From Psychromonas algarum (GTDB taxonomy: Bacteria > Pseudomonadota > Gammaproteobacteria > Enterobacterales > Psychromonadaceae), in assembly GCF_004376845.1 (NCBI RefSeq), contig NZ_SNUW01000004.1, positions 62,001-126,000 of the forward strand: 64,000 nt of DNA, written 5' to 3'. Each line of letters begins with the position of its first letter. Within the stretch, counting starts at the first letter, position 1. The translations under genes were made by a program, and so were the position numbers. Below are positions 10,005-18,583 of this stretch, in pieces. The notes under the pieces were generated by a model. It was not told the origin of the DNA and made no database searches. It saw only the letters and a list, made by a program, of their open reading frames with translations.

Positions 10005-10406
10005 TTATTCTGTTTTTCCAGTACAACCTTTAGGCATATACTGGTCATCAATATCCTCTGACTCACAAGTAAATTGTCCAGTAGCAGAATCATACGTTAA
10101 AGCAATATCACCACTGATAGCTGAATTTTTATAGCCACATGTAATTTCCGTATCAGTCGCATCGATAGTACAGATCGAAGTGCTTGCAGGTAAACCTATT
10201 GATACTGCGCCACTAATAGTTTCACCAGCGCTAGCATTAATAACAAATCCAGTTTTCCCTGCTGAAATTTCAGCCACACCAGCAGTTACTTCTGACTTAA
10301 TAACATAATCTTGATAAGCAGGTAATGCTACCGCTGCCAAAATACCGATAATCGCGATAACGATTAATAATTCAATTAGCGTAAAACCCTGTTGTACTTT
10401 TTTCAT
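10005..10406 (-). CDS. pilA: Type IV major pilin PilA
   Basis: Prepilin of 133 residues. It has the short type IVa leader MKKVQQG followed by [20 protein letters not shown] with the conserved Glu at position +5 of the mature protein, then the [14 protein letters not shown] helix. Four cysteines occur in the C-terminal half (SIC, TCG, FTC, GCT); the last pair likely forms the D-region disulfide. An in-frame ATG three codons upstream is less likely, because AAGGA lies eight bases before the chosen ATG but directly abuts the earlier one. The prepilin peptidase that would cut this leader is PilD, encoded at 62440-63312. Confidence 0.95.
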   Translation of the reverse strand: MKKVQQGFTLIELLIVIAIIGILAAVALPAYQDYVIKSEVTAGVAEISAGKTGFVINASAGETISGAVSIGLPASTSICTIDATDTEITCGYKNSAISGDIALTYDSATGQFTCESEDIDDQYMPKGCTGKTE

Positions 10407-10996
10407 TTTGTTCATCCTTAACTTTGTTTAATTTATTTTCGTGTGAATAATATTAAACAATGATTGAGTTTTAACTTAAATGCTTACCATTTTAATTAAT
10501 GACTATGTATTTAAGTTGTGTGAAAGGCCATTTTCAAACCACTTTATTTATTTCCTGTTTTGTTAAAAGTCCTATTTGATAGCAAAGTTGCTAGCAAAAC
10601 TAATCACTAAACCTGACAATAAAAAAGCAGAACTCATTAAACCTTGCCTAGTACTAAGTTCGTTCATGATACAAAGCATTAGGTAGTTGATCTTCATCTC
10701 ATTAATCTTGAGATATTTTAATCAGCGCTTATTAGACTGAATTCTTTAACAAAAAACAAGCTACCGAATACGAGGTAGTTAACATAATCGACATTAATGA
10801 TATAAAAATATTAGTCTTTAATAATGCTCACTTAGCACCTAAAAAGTAACTAAAACATAAACACAAAACAGCATGACGTTAGCAAAAAAAGCTTAAGGTC
10901 GCATCAAACCTACAATCAAATAATTACCCTCAGAAATTTAACAGCAAAAGAAAGTCAAAATAAATCAGCAAAAAGAAAGTAGAAATAGAGTGATAA
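10407..10996. other. Intergenic region upstream of pilA (about 590 bases)
   Basis: AT-rich and without a convincing reading frame on either strand. It must carry the pilA promoter, but I found no clear sigma-54 GG/GC element. A weak hairpin with stem CTACC / GGTAG (10763-10780) followed on the minus strand by a T-run could be a terminator or processing site of a leader transcript. Nothing else is recognisable. Confidence 0.35.
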
Positions 10997-11034
10997 AAAA
11001 ACGGCTGCAATAAAAAATTATTGCAGCCGAAAAA
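10996..11034 (-). terminator. Rho-independent terminator of nhaD
   Basis: Perfect 12-base stem CGGCTGCAATAA / TTATTGCAGCCG (11002-11013 with 11018-11029), then T-run on the minus strand, about 75 bases after the nhaD stop. Confidence 0.9.
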
Positions 11035-11104
11035 TCAATATGATGAGTCTGATTATTTATATCGTCATTTGCATGCTTATTTACAAACTCACTTACCAAC
11101 CTGT

Positions 11105-12547
11105 TTAGAAATAGCCCGCATTAAACCATAGGTGAACATAAATACTCGCCACATAACCTAAGGCAATAACTGGCGTCCATTTTAAATGCGCACCAAAAGT
11201 ATAAATACCACGAGCTTGCCCCATTAATGCAACACCCGCCGCACTACCAATAGATAGCAAACTACCACCAACACCAGCAGTTAAAGTCACTAATAACCAC
11301 TGACCTGTACTCATATCAGGGTGCATACTTAATACCGCAAACATCACTGGAATGTTATCAATTACCGCAGATAACACACCTACTGTCACATTGGCATAAG
11401 TTGCATCCCAATTTGTATAAAGCATTTCAGATACCATGCTTAGGTAGCCAATAAAGCCTAAGCCACCAACACATAATACAACCCCGTAGAAAAACAGTAA
11501 GGTATCCCATTCTGCTTTTGCTACTTTATTAAAGATATCAAATGGCGCACCGTTACCTAAGGTACGTAAACGTTCATGCTCTTCTTCATCTTTTGCATGG
11601 AGAATGGCAGCTTGAAAGTAATTTTTCTGAGTTTTACGTAGGAAGTAAGCAAAGAATTGTAATAAACCAAGACCTGTCATCATACCTAATACAGGCGGCA
11701 TACCTAAGAATGTATGGCCTAATACTGCTAAACAGATAGTGAATAAGAACAGCACAATAATACGGCGAGCACCACGTTTTAAGTAAACGATTTCACCATC
11801 ACCTTTAGCAACCTCTTTAGAGATAAAGAAGTTCATAATTAATGCCGGCACTAAGAAGTTAACCGCAGCAGGCACAAATAATGCAAAGAAAGTATTAAAC
11901 TCAACCATACCTTTTTGCCAAACCATTAAGGTGGTGATATCACCAAACGGGCTATATGCCCCACCAGCATTGGCAGCGACTACGATATTGATACACGCTA
12001 AAACAATAAATTTTGAATTTTTACCACCGACTTTCATCACGATCGCACACATCAATAATGCGGTTGTTAAGTTATCTGCAATAGGCGAAATAAAGAAGGC
12101 CATTGCGCCCGTTAGCCAAAACACCATGCGTAATGTAAAACCTTTATTCACCATCCAAGCTCGTAATGAATCAAAGATTTGGCGCTCTTCCATGGCGTTA
12201 ATATAAGTCATTGCAACTAAGAGGAAGAAAAACAGCTCCGCATATTCAAGGAAGTTTTGTCTAAATGCAGCTTCAGACTCATGGCTCATGCCATTTTGTG
12301 AATAATAAAATCCAATCATCCCCCAAATTAAACCTGCTGCTATTAACACAGGCTTGGACTTACGCAGATGGATCACATCTTCTAACATCACTAAACAATA
12401 AGCGATACCAAAAAATAAAAGTGCAGCGTAACCAATACCATTAGTTGTTAAATCAAAACTGGCGGCTTCACTAGCGAATAAATTGGAGGAGAAAAAGACG
12501 GTAAAGAGAGTAAGCATAACGCTTAATACTTTAGGCATTTTTAACAT
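11105..12547 (-). CDS. nhaD: Sodium:proton antiporter NhaD
   Basis: Inner-membrane antiporter of 480 residues that expels sodium in exchange for protons, common in marine bacteria. It starts with a hydrophobic signal-like segment (to about residue 25), then about a dozen membrane segments. Family motifs visible: ISPIADNLTTALLM, NAGGAYSPFGDITTLMVW, AVIDNIPVMFAVL and GGSLLSIGSAAGVALMG. The Asp and Asn residues in IADN, GDIT and IDNIP are typical ion-transport positions of the family. Start chosen at ATG 12547 because AAGGA lies eight bases before it; a TTG eight codons upstream has no such support. Single-gene unit with its own terminator. Confidence 0.93.
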   Translation of the reverse strand: MLKMPKVLSVMLTLFTVFFSSNLFASEAASFDLTTNGIGYAALLFFGIAYCLVMLEDVIHLRKSKPVLIAAGLIWGMIGFYYSQNGMSHESEAAFRQNFLEYAELFFFLLVAMTYINAMEERQIFDSLRAWMVNKGFTLRMVFWLTGAMAFFISPIADNLTTALLMCAIVMKVGGKNSKFIVLACINIVVAANAGGAYSPFGDITTLMVWQKGMVEFNTFFALFVPAAVNFLVPALIMNFFISKEVAKGDGEIVYLKRGARRIIVLFLFTICLAVLGHTFLGMPPVLGMMTGLGLLQFFAYFLRKTQKNYFQAAILHAKDEEEHERLRTLGNGAPFDIFNKVAKAEWDTLLFFYGVVLCVGGLGFIGYLSMVSEMLYTNWDATYANVTVGVLSAVIDNIPVMFAVLSMHPDMSTGQWLLVTLTAGVGGSLLSIGSAAGVALMGQARGIYTFGAHLKWTPVIALGYVASIYVHLWFNAGYF

Positions 12548-12806
12548 TACGTTTTCCTTGAAGTAATACAAATAAGTAGTAAATAGCTGGTCTATTTTGT
12601 TATTTATAAAAGAGTCATTTATAGATAACGTTGGATCATTTATTTAGTAAAATTGATATAAGTAACAAATTAAAGCAATCAATATTGTAAATTTTAGCAT
12701 AAGCATATTAGCTAAATTTGATATAAAAGGGGTTTAAGATAAAAAAATTAAGCAAATAAGGGTATATGTCATAATATGCCTCAGCACTTAAGTTATTAAT
12801 TCATCA
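12548..12806. other. Intergenic region upstream of nhaD
   Basis: AT-rich, no reading frame of note. I looked for a sodium or lithium riboswitch-like structured leader ahead of nhaD and saw no GC-rich stems. Only the neighbouring terminator (12807-12838) is recognisable. Confidence 0.4.
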
Positions 12807-12838
12807 AAAAAAAGGCAACTAATGCTAGTTACCTTTTG
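12807..12838 (-). terminator. Terminator of the lipoprotein gene
   Basis: On the minus strand AAAAGGTAACTA-GCAT-TAGTTGCCTTTT, one mismatch in the stem, followed by T-run. It lies about 60 bases after the stop of the gene at 12899. Confidence 0.75.
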
Positions 12839-12898
12839 TATTATGACTAGTTGATCACTTACTTATCACTTTGTAAGCCATCGCCTTTTATTTCAATA

Positions 12899-13615
12899 TT
12901 ATTCAGCTAATAAAGCAGTAATGTAACGACCAGGGATCATGGTTTCTAATGTTAGCTGCTCATTTTTCGTCGTTTGTAACAAACTGAAATATAAACCATC
13001 TCTTACTGATTTTTCTAATAACACTGTTGATACAGGGAAACTAAATGTTTGTGACACAGTACATTTTATGTCGTCACAACTTTGCGATGCTTGATCAATT
13101 GATAAATCAACATCCGTTCCATCAACTAATGCTACGTTATATTCTGTGAACTCTTCATCAGCAATTTTGTTTTTATCCACTGTGTAGTCAATTTGGAAAT
13201 TAACTGTTGAGATATTTTTATCTGCATTTGGATTAACTGGTGCTTCTTGATCTGCAATTTGTGCATCTGCAGCTGCTTTTTCAGCATCAGCTGTTGATTG
13301 TTTTTTACTTTCTTTAGTTGCTTTTTTATCTGACTCTAAAGCCATTTCATCTTTTGCAGGAATAATGATCACGGGATCTGGCTGTGTACGTTCTGCTGCA
13401 GGGTCGATTTTAGCGGTTACTGATAATACCGATATTTTTAGACTTAAGTTTAATTCTAATAGATCAACAGGAATAATATCCTTACCTACCACTTCAACAT
13501 AATCTTGATTTTCAGTTTTAGACGCAACAACGTCGTCCACATAATTAGTTGTCGCTGTGTTAGAACAAGCTGATACAAGTAATATAGATGCTAACAATGT
13601 AGATTTTTTAAACAT
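12899..13615 (-). CDS. Putative lipoprotein of unknown function
   Basis: Protein of 238 residues with a lipoprotein signal: MFKKSTLLASILLVSAC, lipobox VSAC with Cys 17. The centre (about residues 85-135) is a charged, Ala-, Lys- and Asp-rich stretch (DKKATKESKKQSTADAEKAA), probably a flexible spacer, between two regions that look like beta-rich domains. A close Cys pair (SCDDIKC, near residue 183) may form a disulfide. Start chosen at ATG 13615 because AGGA lies seven bases upstream; an upstream TTG lacks support. Monocistronic with its own terminator. I do not recognise the family. Confidence 0.7.
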   Translation of the reverse strand: MFKKSTLLASILLVSACSNTATTNYVDDVVASKTENQDYVEVVGKDIIPVDLLELNLSLKISVLSVTAKIDPAAERTQPDPVIIIPAKDEMALESDKKATKESKKQSTADAEKAAADAQIADQEAPVNPNADKNISTVNFQIDYTVDKNKIADEEFTEYNVALVDGTDVDLSIDQASQSCDDIKCTVSQTFSFPVSTVLLEKSVRDGLYFSLLQTTKNEQLTLETMIPGRYITALLAE

Positions 13616-13786
13616 GGTAAGTCCTGTCAAATAAAGGTAATAGTATGCAATATAGCAATAAAAAATATTTATCGAAAGTGTTAAAGCAAGTCAAAAAATT
13701 AATAACTTATATCCTATAAAAAATATGCGCTTAACTTATCGGTTAAAGTTTTAAGTATTTATAGATCAAGTTATTAAAAGCGATAC

Positions 13787-14461
13787 TTATATAGATAGAT
13801 TAATACTCATGCAGCGAGATAATGCAAGTTGTGACGGCACAATCGCTAAATGTGACACACTCATTTTATCCACCTTTAACGATAAACTGTGTTGTAACGG
13901 CATGTGTAAAAACTCAGTTAAAATAGAACGGATCACACCTGCATGTAACACTAAAATAATCGTTTGTGGTTTCTTATGCTGATTGAGTGTGGTCAATAAT
14001 TGCTGCCAAGCAGTGTTCACTCGTTGATGAAAATCTGCTGCACTTTCTCCTTCAGGAAAAACATAATCAAACACTTGCTCCTGCCAACACTCTATTTGAT
14101 CTTGACCAATCTCTTGCCAACTTAAACCTTCCCATTGTCCAAAATTAATCTCTTTAAAAGCTTCGATTGCTTGCAACTGTACTTTTTGGTTTTGCTGTTT
14201 AAGGTGTGCTTGTAATCCTTGCGCTAATTGTTGGCAACGTATTAACGGACTACTAATAATTAATGGTGTATCAAAATTACTTAGACTAGGCAGTATTTGC
14301 TTATCAATATAGTGACTTAACTTACTTATATCTTTAGTGAAAGAACCATGAATTGTACAATCTAATTGTCCGTAGCAAATATCAGGATGTAAATCGACAT
14401 CACCATGACGTATCAAATAAAGTTGATGGGTCGTTGGCAAGGAGTTCATCGATTCACTCAT
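13787..14461 (-). CDS. cobC: Alpha-ribazole phosphatase-like histidine phosphatase CobC
   Basis: Histidine-phosphatase superfamily protein of 224 residues. The phosphohistidine motif LIRHGDVD (around residue 17), a second SPLIRCQQLAQ, EINFGQWEG and LVLHAGVIR are all present. In cobalamin nucleotide-loop assembly it would remove phosphate from alpha-ribazole-5'-phosphate or adenosylcobalamin-5'-phosphate. Its ATG overlaps the cobS stop by four bases (ATGA), a sign of translational coupling, which supports the cobalamin role over a generic phosphoglycerate mutase-like one. Confidence 0.87.
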   Translation of the reverse strand: MSESMNSLPTTHQLYLIRHGDVDLHPDICYGQLDCTIHGSFTKDISKLSHYIDKQILPSLSNFDTPLIISSPLIRCQQLAQGLQAHLKQQNQKVQLQAIEAFKEINFGQWEGLSWQEIGQDQIECWQEQVFDYVFPEGESAADFHQRVNTAWQQLLTTLNQHKKPQTIILVLHAGVIRSILTEFLHMPLQHSLSLKVDKMSVSHLAIVPSQLALSRCMSINLSI

Positions 14462-15252
14462 TGTAATAACGCCAATACCGTTAAGAAAATAAGTAGTTCA
14501 TTTAATTGTTGTAAGAAGCCTAAACAATCCCCTGTGTAACCATCAATTTGATGTTGAAAATAAATACGGCATAACAAGGTACTGATTGCCACAACAGCTA
14601 ATATTGCAACTACCCACAAAATTGGCATCCAACACAGTATTAATAGAGAGAAGAGCAATACAGCTAGAAAATATTGTGATGGCAATTTCTGTGAGACACC
14701 AGCTGATTTACTACTGTCGTCATCACGCGCGTAGTCAGAGTATTGCACTACACTCAGGACACTAAAACGACTCAATACCGCAGCACTGACTAAAACGCCA
14801 AAGAAAACCAAAGAGCTTTGCTGTGATAAATCAATTAACACTGCAATCTTAAGAGCAAATAATAAAATGAGACCAATACTACCGTAGGTACCGATTTGGC
14901 TATCTTTCATGATTGCTAAGCGTTGCTTTTTGTTATATCCACCACCAAAAGCGTCACAGGTATCAGCTAAACCATCCTCATGAAAAGCGCCAGTAAATAA
15001 CAAACCAGCCAGTAGCATGAGGATAATACTGATTGTGCTATGAAATAAGCCATTCGCAAGATAATAAACAGCAAAAACAACACAAGCGTATAACAAACCA
15101 ACCAATGGAAAGTAGAGATTACCTAAATGAAATGGAAAGGCTTTAAAGTTAAGTGACTTCGCCACCGGAACGCGGGAAAAAAACGATAACGCATAACAAA
15201 ATAAAACCCATTGTTTTTTTACGATCGATTTAAAACTCACATCTTTGCCCAC
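14458..15252 (-). CDS. cobS: Adenosylcobinamide-GDP ribazoletransferase CobS
   Basis: Cobalamin synthase, an inner-membrane enzyme of 264 residues that joins adenosylcobinamide-GDP and alpha-ribazole(-5'-phosphate). The family motif FHEDGLADTCDAFGGG (around residues 90-105), followed by MKDSQIGTYG, is intact, and about six to seven membrane segments are predicted. The start is GTG; two in-frame GTG codons (15252 and four codons later) are candidates and no ATG lies nearby. The gene is 57 bases after cobT and overlaps cobC, so the three likely form one transcript. Confidence 0.93.
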   Translation of the reverse strand: MGKDVSFKSIVKKQWVLFCYALSFFSRVPVAKSLNFKAFPFHLGNLYFPLVGLLYACVVFAVYYLANGLFHSTISIILMLLAGLLFTGAFHEDGLADTCDAFGGGYNKKQRLAIMKDSQIGTYGSIGLILLFALKIAVLIDLSQQSSLVFFGVLVSAAVLSRFSVLSVVQYSDYARDDDSSKSAGVSQKLPSQYFLAVLLFSLLILCWMPILWVVAILAVVAISTLLCRIYFQHQIDGYTGDCLGFLQQLNELLIFLTVLALLQ

Positions 15253-15309
15253 TTTATACCTACTCCATTTCTATTTTGTTATCTAACCTTCCAAGACAAT
15301 CTTTTTAAA

Positions 15310-16362
15310 TTAATGACCTTCTGAAACACCTGCATCGGCAAAAGAGGCCATTTCATTTAAAAATGAAACCGCTGAAACAATTAACGGATAAGCAACTGCC
15401 ACGCCTGAGCCTTCACCTAAACGCATCCCTACATTTAACAAAGGCATAGCAGCCATTTTAGTTAATAATAACTGATGCGCTTGCTCTTCAGATTGATGAC
15501 AGAATTGTGTGTATTGTAAAAAATCATCATTCATTTCACTTGCCACTAACGCGGCACTTGAAGCAATAAAACCATCAACTAACACTAACATCGATAACTC
15601 AGCCGCTTTTAACATTGCCCCAACCATCATTGCAATTTCAAAACCACCTACCGTTTGTAACACAGTGAGTGCATCTGCATCATGTAATTGGTATTTTTCA
15701 ATCGCATCATCAATCACTTTTGCTTTAATTAATACGGTTTTTTGATCAATGCCTGTACCTTTACCTGCACTTTGTTGACCACTGAGATTTAAAATAGCAG
15801 CCATAATAGCAGCGGCTGATGTTGTATTAGCAATGCCCATTTCACCAAAACCAATGACATTACAACCTTGATCAAATTGTTGCTGCGTAATATCAGCACC
15901 TTTGTTAATTGCTGCTAAACATTGCTCTTTGCTCATCGCTGCTTGCTGCGCAAAATTATGTGTGCCTGCTGCAATAGGTTGATTAATGAAATTAGCATTA
16001 TCTATTTGCTCAAAATTCGCTTTCACACCAGCATTTACTATTTTTAAATCAATCGCATGTTGATTTGAAAAGCAATTGATTGCCGCCCCGCCAGCTAAAA
16101 AATTTAAGACCATTTGTTCGGTAACTACTTGAGGAAATAAACTAACTCCTTCATCAGCTACGCCATGGTCAGCGGCAAAAACAACAATGCTTGGTTTAGT
16201 TAATACAGGCGTTAATGTTTGTTGCACTAAAGCGACTTTAAAAGCAACTTGCTCTAGTAACCCTAAACTACCTTGAGGTTTGGTTTTAAAATCAATTTTA
16301 TCTTGCAGTTCACTTACAAAATCCAAAGTCACATTTTCTAATGGTGAAATAATATCAAACAC
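15310..16362 (-). CDS. cobT: Nicotinate-nucleotide--dimethylbenzimidazole phosphoribosyltransferase CobT
   Basis: Makes alpha-ribazole-5'-phosphate from dimethylbenzimidazole and nicotinate mononucleotide. The 350 residues show KTKPQGSLGLLE, FAADHGVADEGVS, NFLAGGAAINCF, GFGEMGIANTTSAAAI and the C-terminal GMRLGEGSGVAVAYPL with the conserved Glu. Translation starts at GTG, supported by AAGGA nine bases upstream. First gene of cobT-cobS-cobC. The bifunctional kinase/guanylyltransferase cobU is not in the window, nor is any corrin-ring gene, so this is a lower-ligand salvage set. No cobalamin riboswitch elements are seen upstream. Confidence 0.95.
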   Translation of the reverse strand: MFDIISPLENVTLDFVSELQDKIDFKTKPQGSLGLLEQVAFKVALVQQTLTPVLTKPSIVVFAADHGVADEGVSLFPQVVTEQMVLNFLAGGAAINCFSNQHAIDLKIVNAGVKANFEQIDNANFINQPIAAGTHNFAQQAAMSKEQCLAAINKGADITQQQFDQGCNVIGFGEMGIANTTSAAAIMAAILNLSGQQSAGKGTGIDQKTVLIKAKVIDDAIEKYQLHDADALTVLQTVGGFEIAMMVGAMLKAAELSMLVLVDGFIASSAALVASEMNDDFLQYTQFCHQSEEQAHQLLLTKMAAMPLLNVGMRLGEGSGVAVAYPLIVSAVSFLNEMASFADAGVSEGH

Positions 16363-16800
16363 GTTGATTTCCTTAATACGATAGATAAGACGTTACCGAT
16401 AAAATAATATGTAAAAGATGGCCAATAAAATATTTTGTTATTTAGTTATATATCTTTGAAAGCTAACCTAAATTAAGCAAAATAATCAATTGCCCTTTAA
16501 CGTTATTTTTACCTCTTTTAAAAAAACACTGTATCTTTTATCTCTTTTATTTTCTTCATTATTCGCATATTTATTGATAAAGATTAGTAATACCCTCTGA
16601 GTGCTTATTTAAAAGCCCTTTTCAAACCAATATTGCATATTTTTTTTTGTGTTCTACAGTAAGTAAGCATTAAATAATATTAAATAATATTAAATAACAA
16701 TAACGCCAGAACAAAAACCTAATAACAATTGCATTATGTATGTGTTCTAAATTTTACGCAGAAAAAACAATTCAATTCGAGGCGTAAATTGAGATAAATT
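16363..16800. other. Intergenic region upstream of cobT
   Basis: Very AT-rich. A short tandem run of TTAAATAATAT, about three copies, lies at 16670-16698. No reading frame and no cobalamin riboswitch core is visible on the minus strand. It probably carries the cobT promoter. Confidence 0.4.
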
Positions 16801-16937
16801 CTGGTTCCATTGATGAAATTTATAACAAATAAGTGAGTTTTTTTAACCAGTAAAATAGAGCAGCTATTTACTGTGACTGATATGACTTATCTCCTCCCTT
16901 AAGCTACGTTAGTGCTCGTTTTAACGTAGCTATTTTT
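16801..16937 (+). ncRNA. Candidate small RNA upstream of srmB
   Basis: A structured stretch ending in a clear intrinsic terminator although no protein gene lies upstream on this strand. In order: possible closing arms CTGGTT / AACCAG (16801-16806 with 16845-16850); a hairpin CAGTAAAATAG / CTATTTACTG with one bulge (16848-16858 with 16864-16873); an unpaired TATCTCCTCCCTT (16888-16900) complementary to Shine-Dalgarno sequences; terminator stem GCTACGTT / AACGTAGC (16903-16910 with 16923-16930) and tail TATTTTT. This order resembles Hfq-dependent small RNAs that block ribosome binding sites. The 5' end is uncertain; a TATAAC at 16821-16826 could be a -10 box. It is not a small RNA I recognise. 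Confidence 0.35.
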
Positions 16938-17019
16938 CCAAAAATTGAGCTATACACTGCCGATGTAATTAAATCTGTTAATTAATAGACAATTTCCCCC
17001 TTAAATCTGAACTTTGCTT

Positions 17020-17025
17020 TATAAT
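17020..17025 (+). promoter_or_regulatory. Probable srmB -10 box
   Basis: TATAAT 33 bases before the srmB ATG, predicting a leader of about 26 bases. No good -35 is seen at 17 bases. This places the srmB start well downstream of the candidate small RNA terminator, so the two are separate units. Confidence 0.45.
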
Positions 17026-17057
17026 GTGTTCTTTGTTTTATTGTATTGGAAATATTC

Positions 17058-18416
17058 ATGTCATTTGCATCGCTTGAACTCGATCAGCACTTATTAAACG
17101 CCGTTGCTAAAATGGGGCACACTCGTCCAACTAGTATTCAAAATTTGGTGATCCCACCAGCAATGGATGAACGAGACATCATGGCAAGCGCGCCTACTGG
17201 TACAGGTAAAACCCTGGCATTTTTGTTACCTGCAGTACAACGACTGATCGATTATCCTCGTCGTAAAGGCGGTTCCGCTCGTATTCTCGTACTCACACCA
17301 ACACGTGAACTTGCAGTACAAATCAGCGAAGTTGCAGAGCAACTGGTTGCTGGTACGCAATTAGTAGTGGGTAATATCATAGGTGGTATTTCTTACGAAG
17401 CGCAAGAAGATATCATTATGGGATCAGTTGATATTGTTATTGCAACACCTGGTCGCCTGATGGAATACATAGATGCAGAAGCATTTGATTGTCGTGAAGT
17501 TGAATGTTTAGTACTTGATGAAGCAGACAGAATGCTCGATATGGGATTTGTTGCAGAAATGGATCGCATTGCTGGTGAAGCTCGCTGGCGTAAAATGACC
17601 GCTTTATTTTCAGCAACATTAGAAGGTAAAGGTCTGCGTGATTTTGCTCGTGATGTATTAAATAATCCTATCAAGTTAGATGCAGAAGTCACACGTCGAG
17701 AAAGTGGTAAAATTTTACAATATATCCATCTTGCTGATAATCCAGAGCATAAACTACAAATTTTAGCTGCGATTTTACAACAAGAGCCTGAGCACGAACA
17801 AGTACATAAGATGATTGTTTTTGTAAAAACACGCGATCGTCTTGCACAATTAGTGGCTCAATTAGCAGAGCTTAATATTCGTTGTAACTACTTACGTGGT
17901 GAAATGGATCAAGAAAAACGTAATCTATCACTTCGTCAGTTTAAAGAAGGTACAACTAATATATTGATTGCAACTGATGTAGCTGCTCGTGGTATTGATG
18001 TACCTGATATAACACACGTAATTAACTACGATATGCCTCGTAGTGCTGATGTTTATGTACATCGTATTGGTCGTACTGCTCGTGGTGGTAAAAAAGGTAC
18101 TGCTATTTCAATTATTGAAGCACATGACATTGATATCCTAGCAAAAGTTGAGCGTTATACAGATCAGATTTTAAAACGTCGTGTGATTAAAGGTTTACGT
18201 CCACAAAATAAAGAAGCAAAAGTTAGCTTACGTAAAACTAAAAAGCCATTAACGAAAAAAGGCAAAGCGCGCGAAGAAGAAGTTAAACGCCAGCAAAAAG
18301 AAAAACGTCAAAAGAAAAAACTAGAGATGGGCAAACAACGTCATCGCACTATTAAGGCAAAAGGCAAACCTAATTGGGCAGGAAAAAATAAAACAAAAGA
18401 TGAAAAAGAAGCTTAA
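17058..18416 (+). CDS. srmB: ATP-dependent RNA helicase SrmB
   Basis: DEAD-box helicase of 452 residues that, in E. coli, helps early large-subunit assembly. Motifs: SAPTGTGKT (Walker A), [32 protein letters not shown], then VFVKTRDR, ATDVAARGIDVPD and HRIGRTARGG. The N-terminus MSFASLELDQHLLNA and GGSARILVLTPTREL follow SrmB rather than RhlE. The tail (residue about 385 onward) is highly basic, with KKxxTKKGKAREEE and KRQKKKL runs. I chose ATG 17058; an in-frame TTG four codons earlier has no support. A large inverted repeat follows the stop. Confidence 0.92.
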   Translation: MSFASLELDQHLLNAVAKMGHTRPTSIQNLVIPPAMDERDIMASAPTGTGKTLAFLLPAVQRLIDYPRRKGGSARILVLTPTRELAVQISEVAEQLVAGTQLVVGNIIGGISYEAQEDIIMGSVDIVIATPGRLMEYIDAEAFDCREVECLVLDEADRMLDMGFVAEMDRIAGEARWRKMTALFSATLEGKGLRDFARDVLNNPIKLDAEVTRRESGKILQYIHLADNPEHKLQILAAILQQEPEHEQVHKMIVFVKTRDRLAQLVAQLAELNIRCNYLRGEMDQEKRNLSLRQFKEGTTNILIATDVAARGIDVPDITHVINYDMPRSADVYVHRIGRTARGGKKGTAISIIEAHDIDILAKVERYTDQILKRRVIKGLRPQNKEAKVSLRKTKKPLTKKGKAREEEVKRQQKEKRQKKKLEMGKQRHRTIKAKGKPNWAGKNKTKDEKEA

Positions 18417-18452
18417 AACTTGCTTGTTCATTTAGTAAATAACCATTTATTA

Positions 18453-18500
18453 CTCAGGTCATTTATTTCTATTTAAAAAATGAGAAGTAAATGACCTGAG
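18453..18500 (+). repeat. 13-base inverted repeat after srmB
   Basis: Perfect arms CTCAGGTCATTTA (18453-18465) and TAAATGACCTGAG (18488-18500) with a 22-base loop. There is no T-run after the second arm, so it is not a classic terminator; it may protect the srmB mRNA 3' end or be a protein-binding dyad. Confidence 0.6.
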
Positions 18501-18505
18501 CGTCT

Positions 18506-18549
18506 AAGTAAAATAATTTACTCACTGTATAATGAGGATTATTTTACTT
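18506..18549 (+). promoter_or_regulatory. Inverted repeat framing a TATAAT before the lipoprotein gene
   Basis: Perfect 12-base arms AAGTAAAATAAT (18506-18517) and ATTATTTTACTT (18538-18549) enclose CTGTATAATG, with TATAAT at 18528-18533. The box lies about 50 bases before the ATG of the lipoprotein gene, a plausible promoter position. Arms flanking a -10 element suggest a two-half-site operator. Confidence 0.45.
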
Positions 18550-18583
18550 TTCTCTGTGCACTCTATTGCACCTAAGGTCTATT

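Noticed and set aside
10560-10610. Sigma-54 promoter for pilA at the AGCAAAGTTGCTAGCAAA segment
   Set aside because: The minus strand lacks the GG of the -24 element at the needed spacing.
12548-12806. Sodium or lithium riboswitch ahead of nhaD
   Set aside because: No GC-rich stems or conserved-looking leader; only A/T sequence.
16670-16698. TTAAATAATAT tandem repeat as a CRISPR-like or iteron array
   Set aside because: Only about three short AT-rich copies with no spacers; expected by chance in such sequence.
16363-16800. Cobalamin riboswitch ahead of cobT
   Set aside because: None of the conserved core segments was visible on the minus strand; the region is AT-rich and lacks stable stems.
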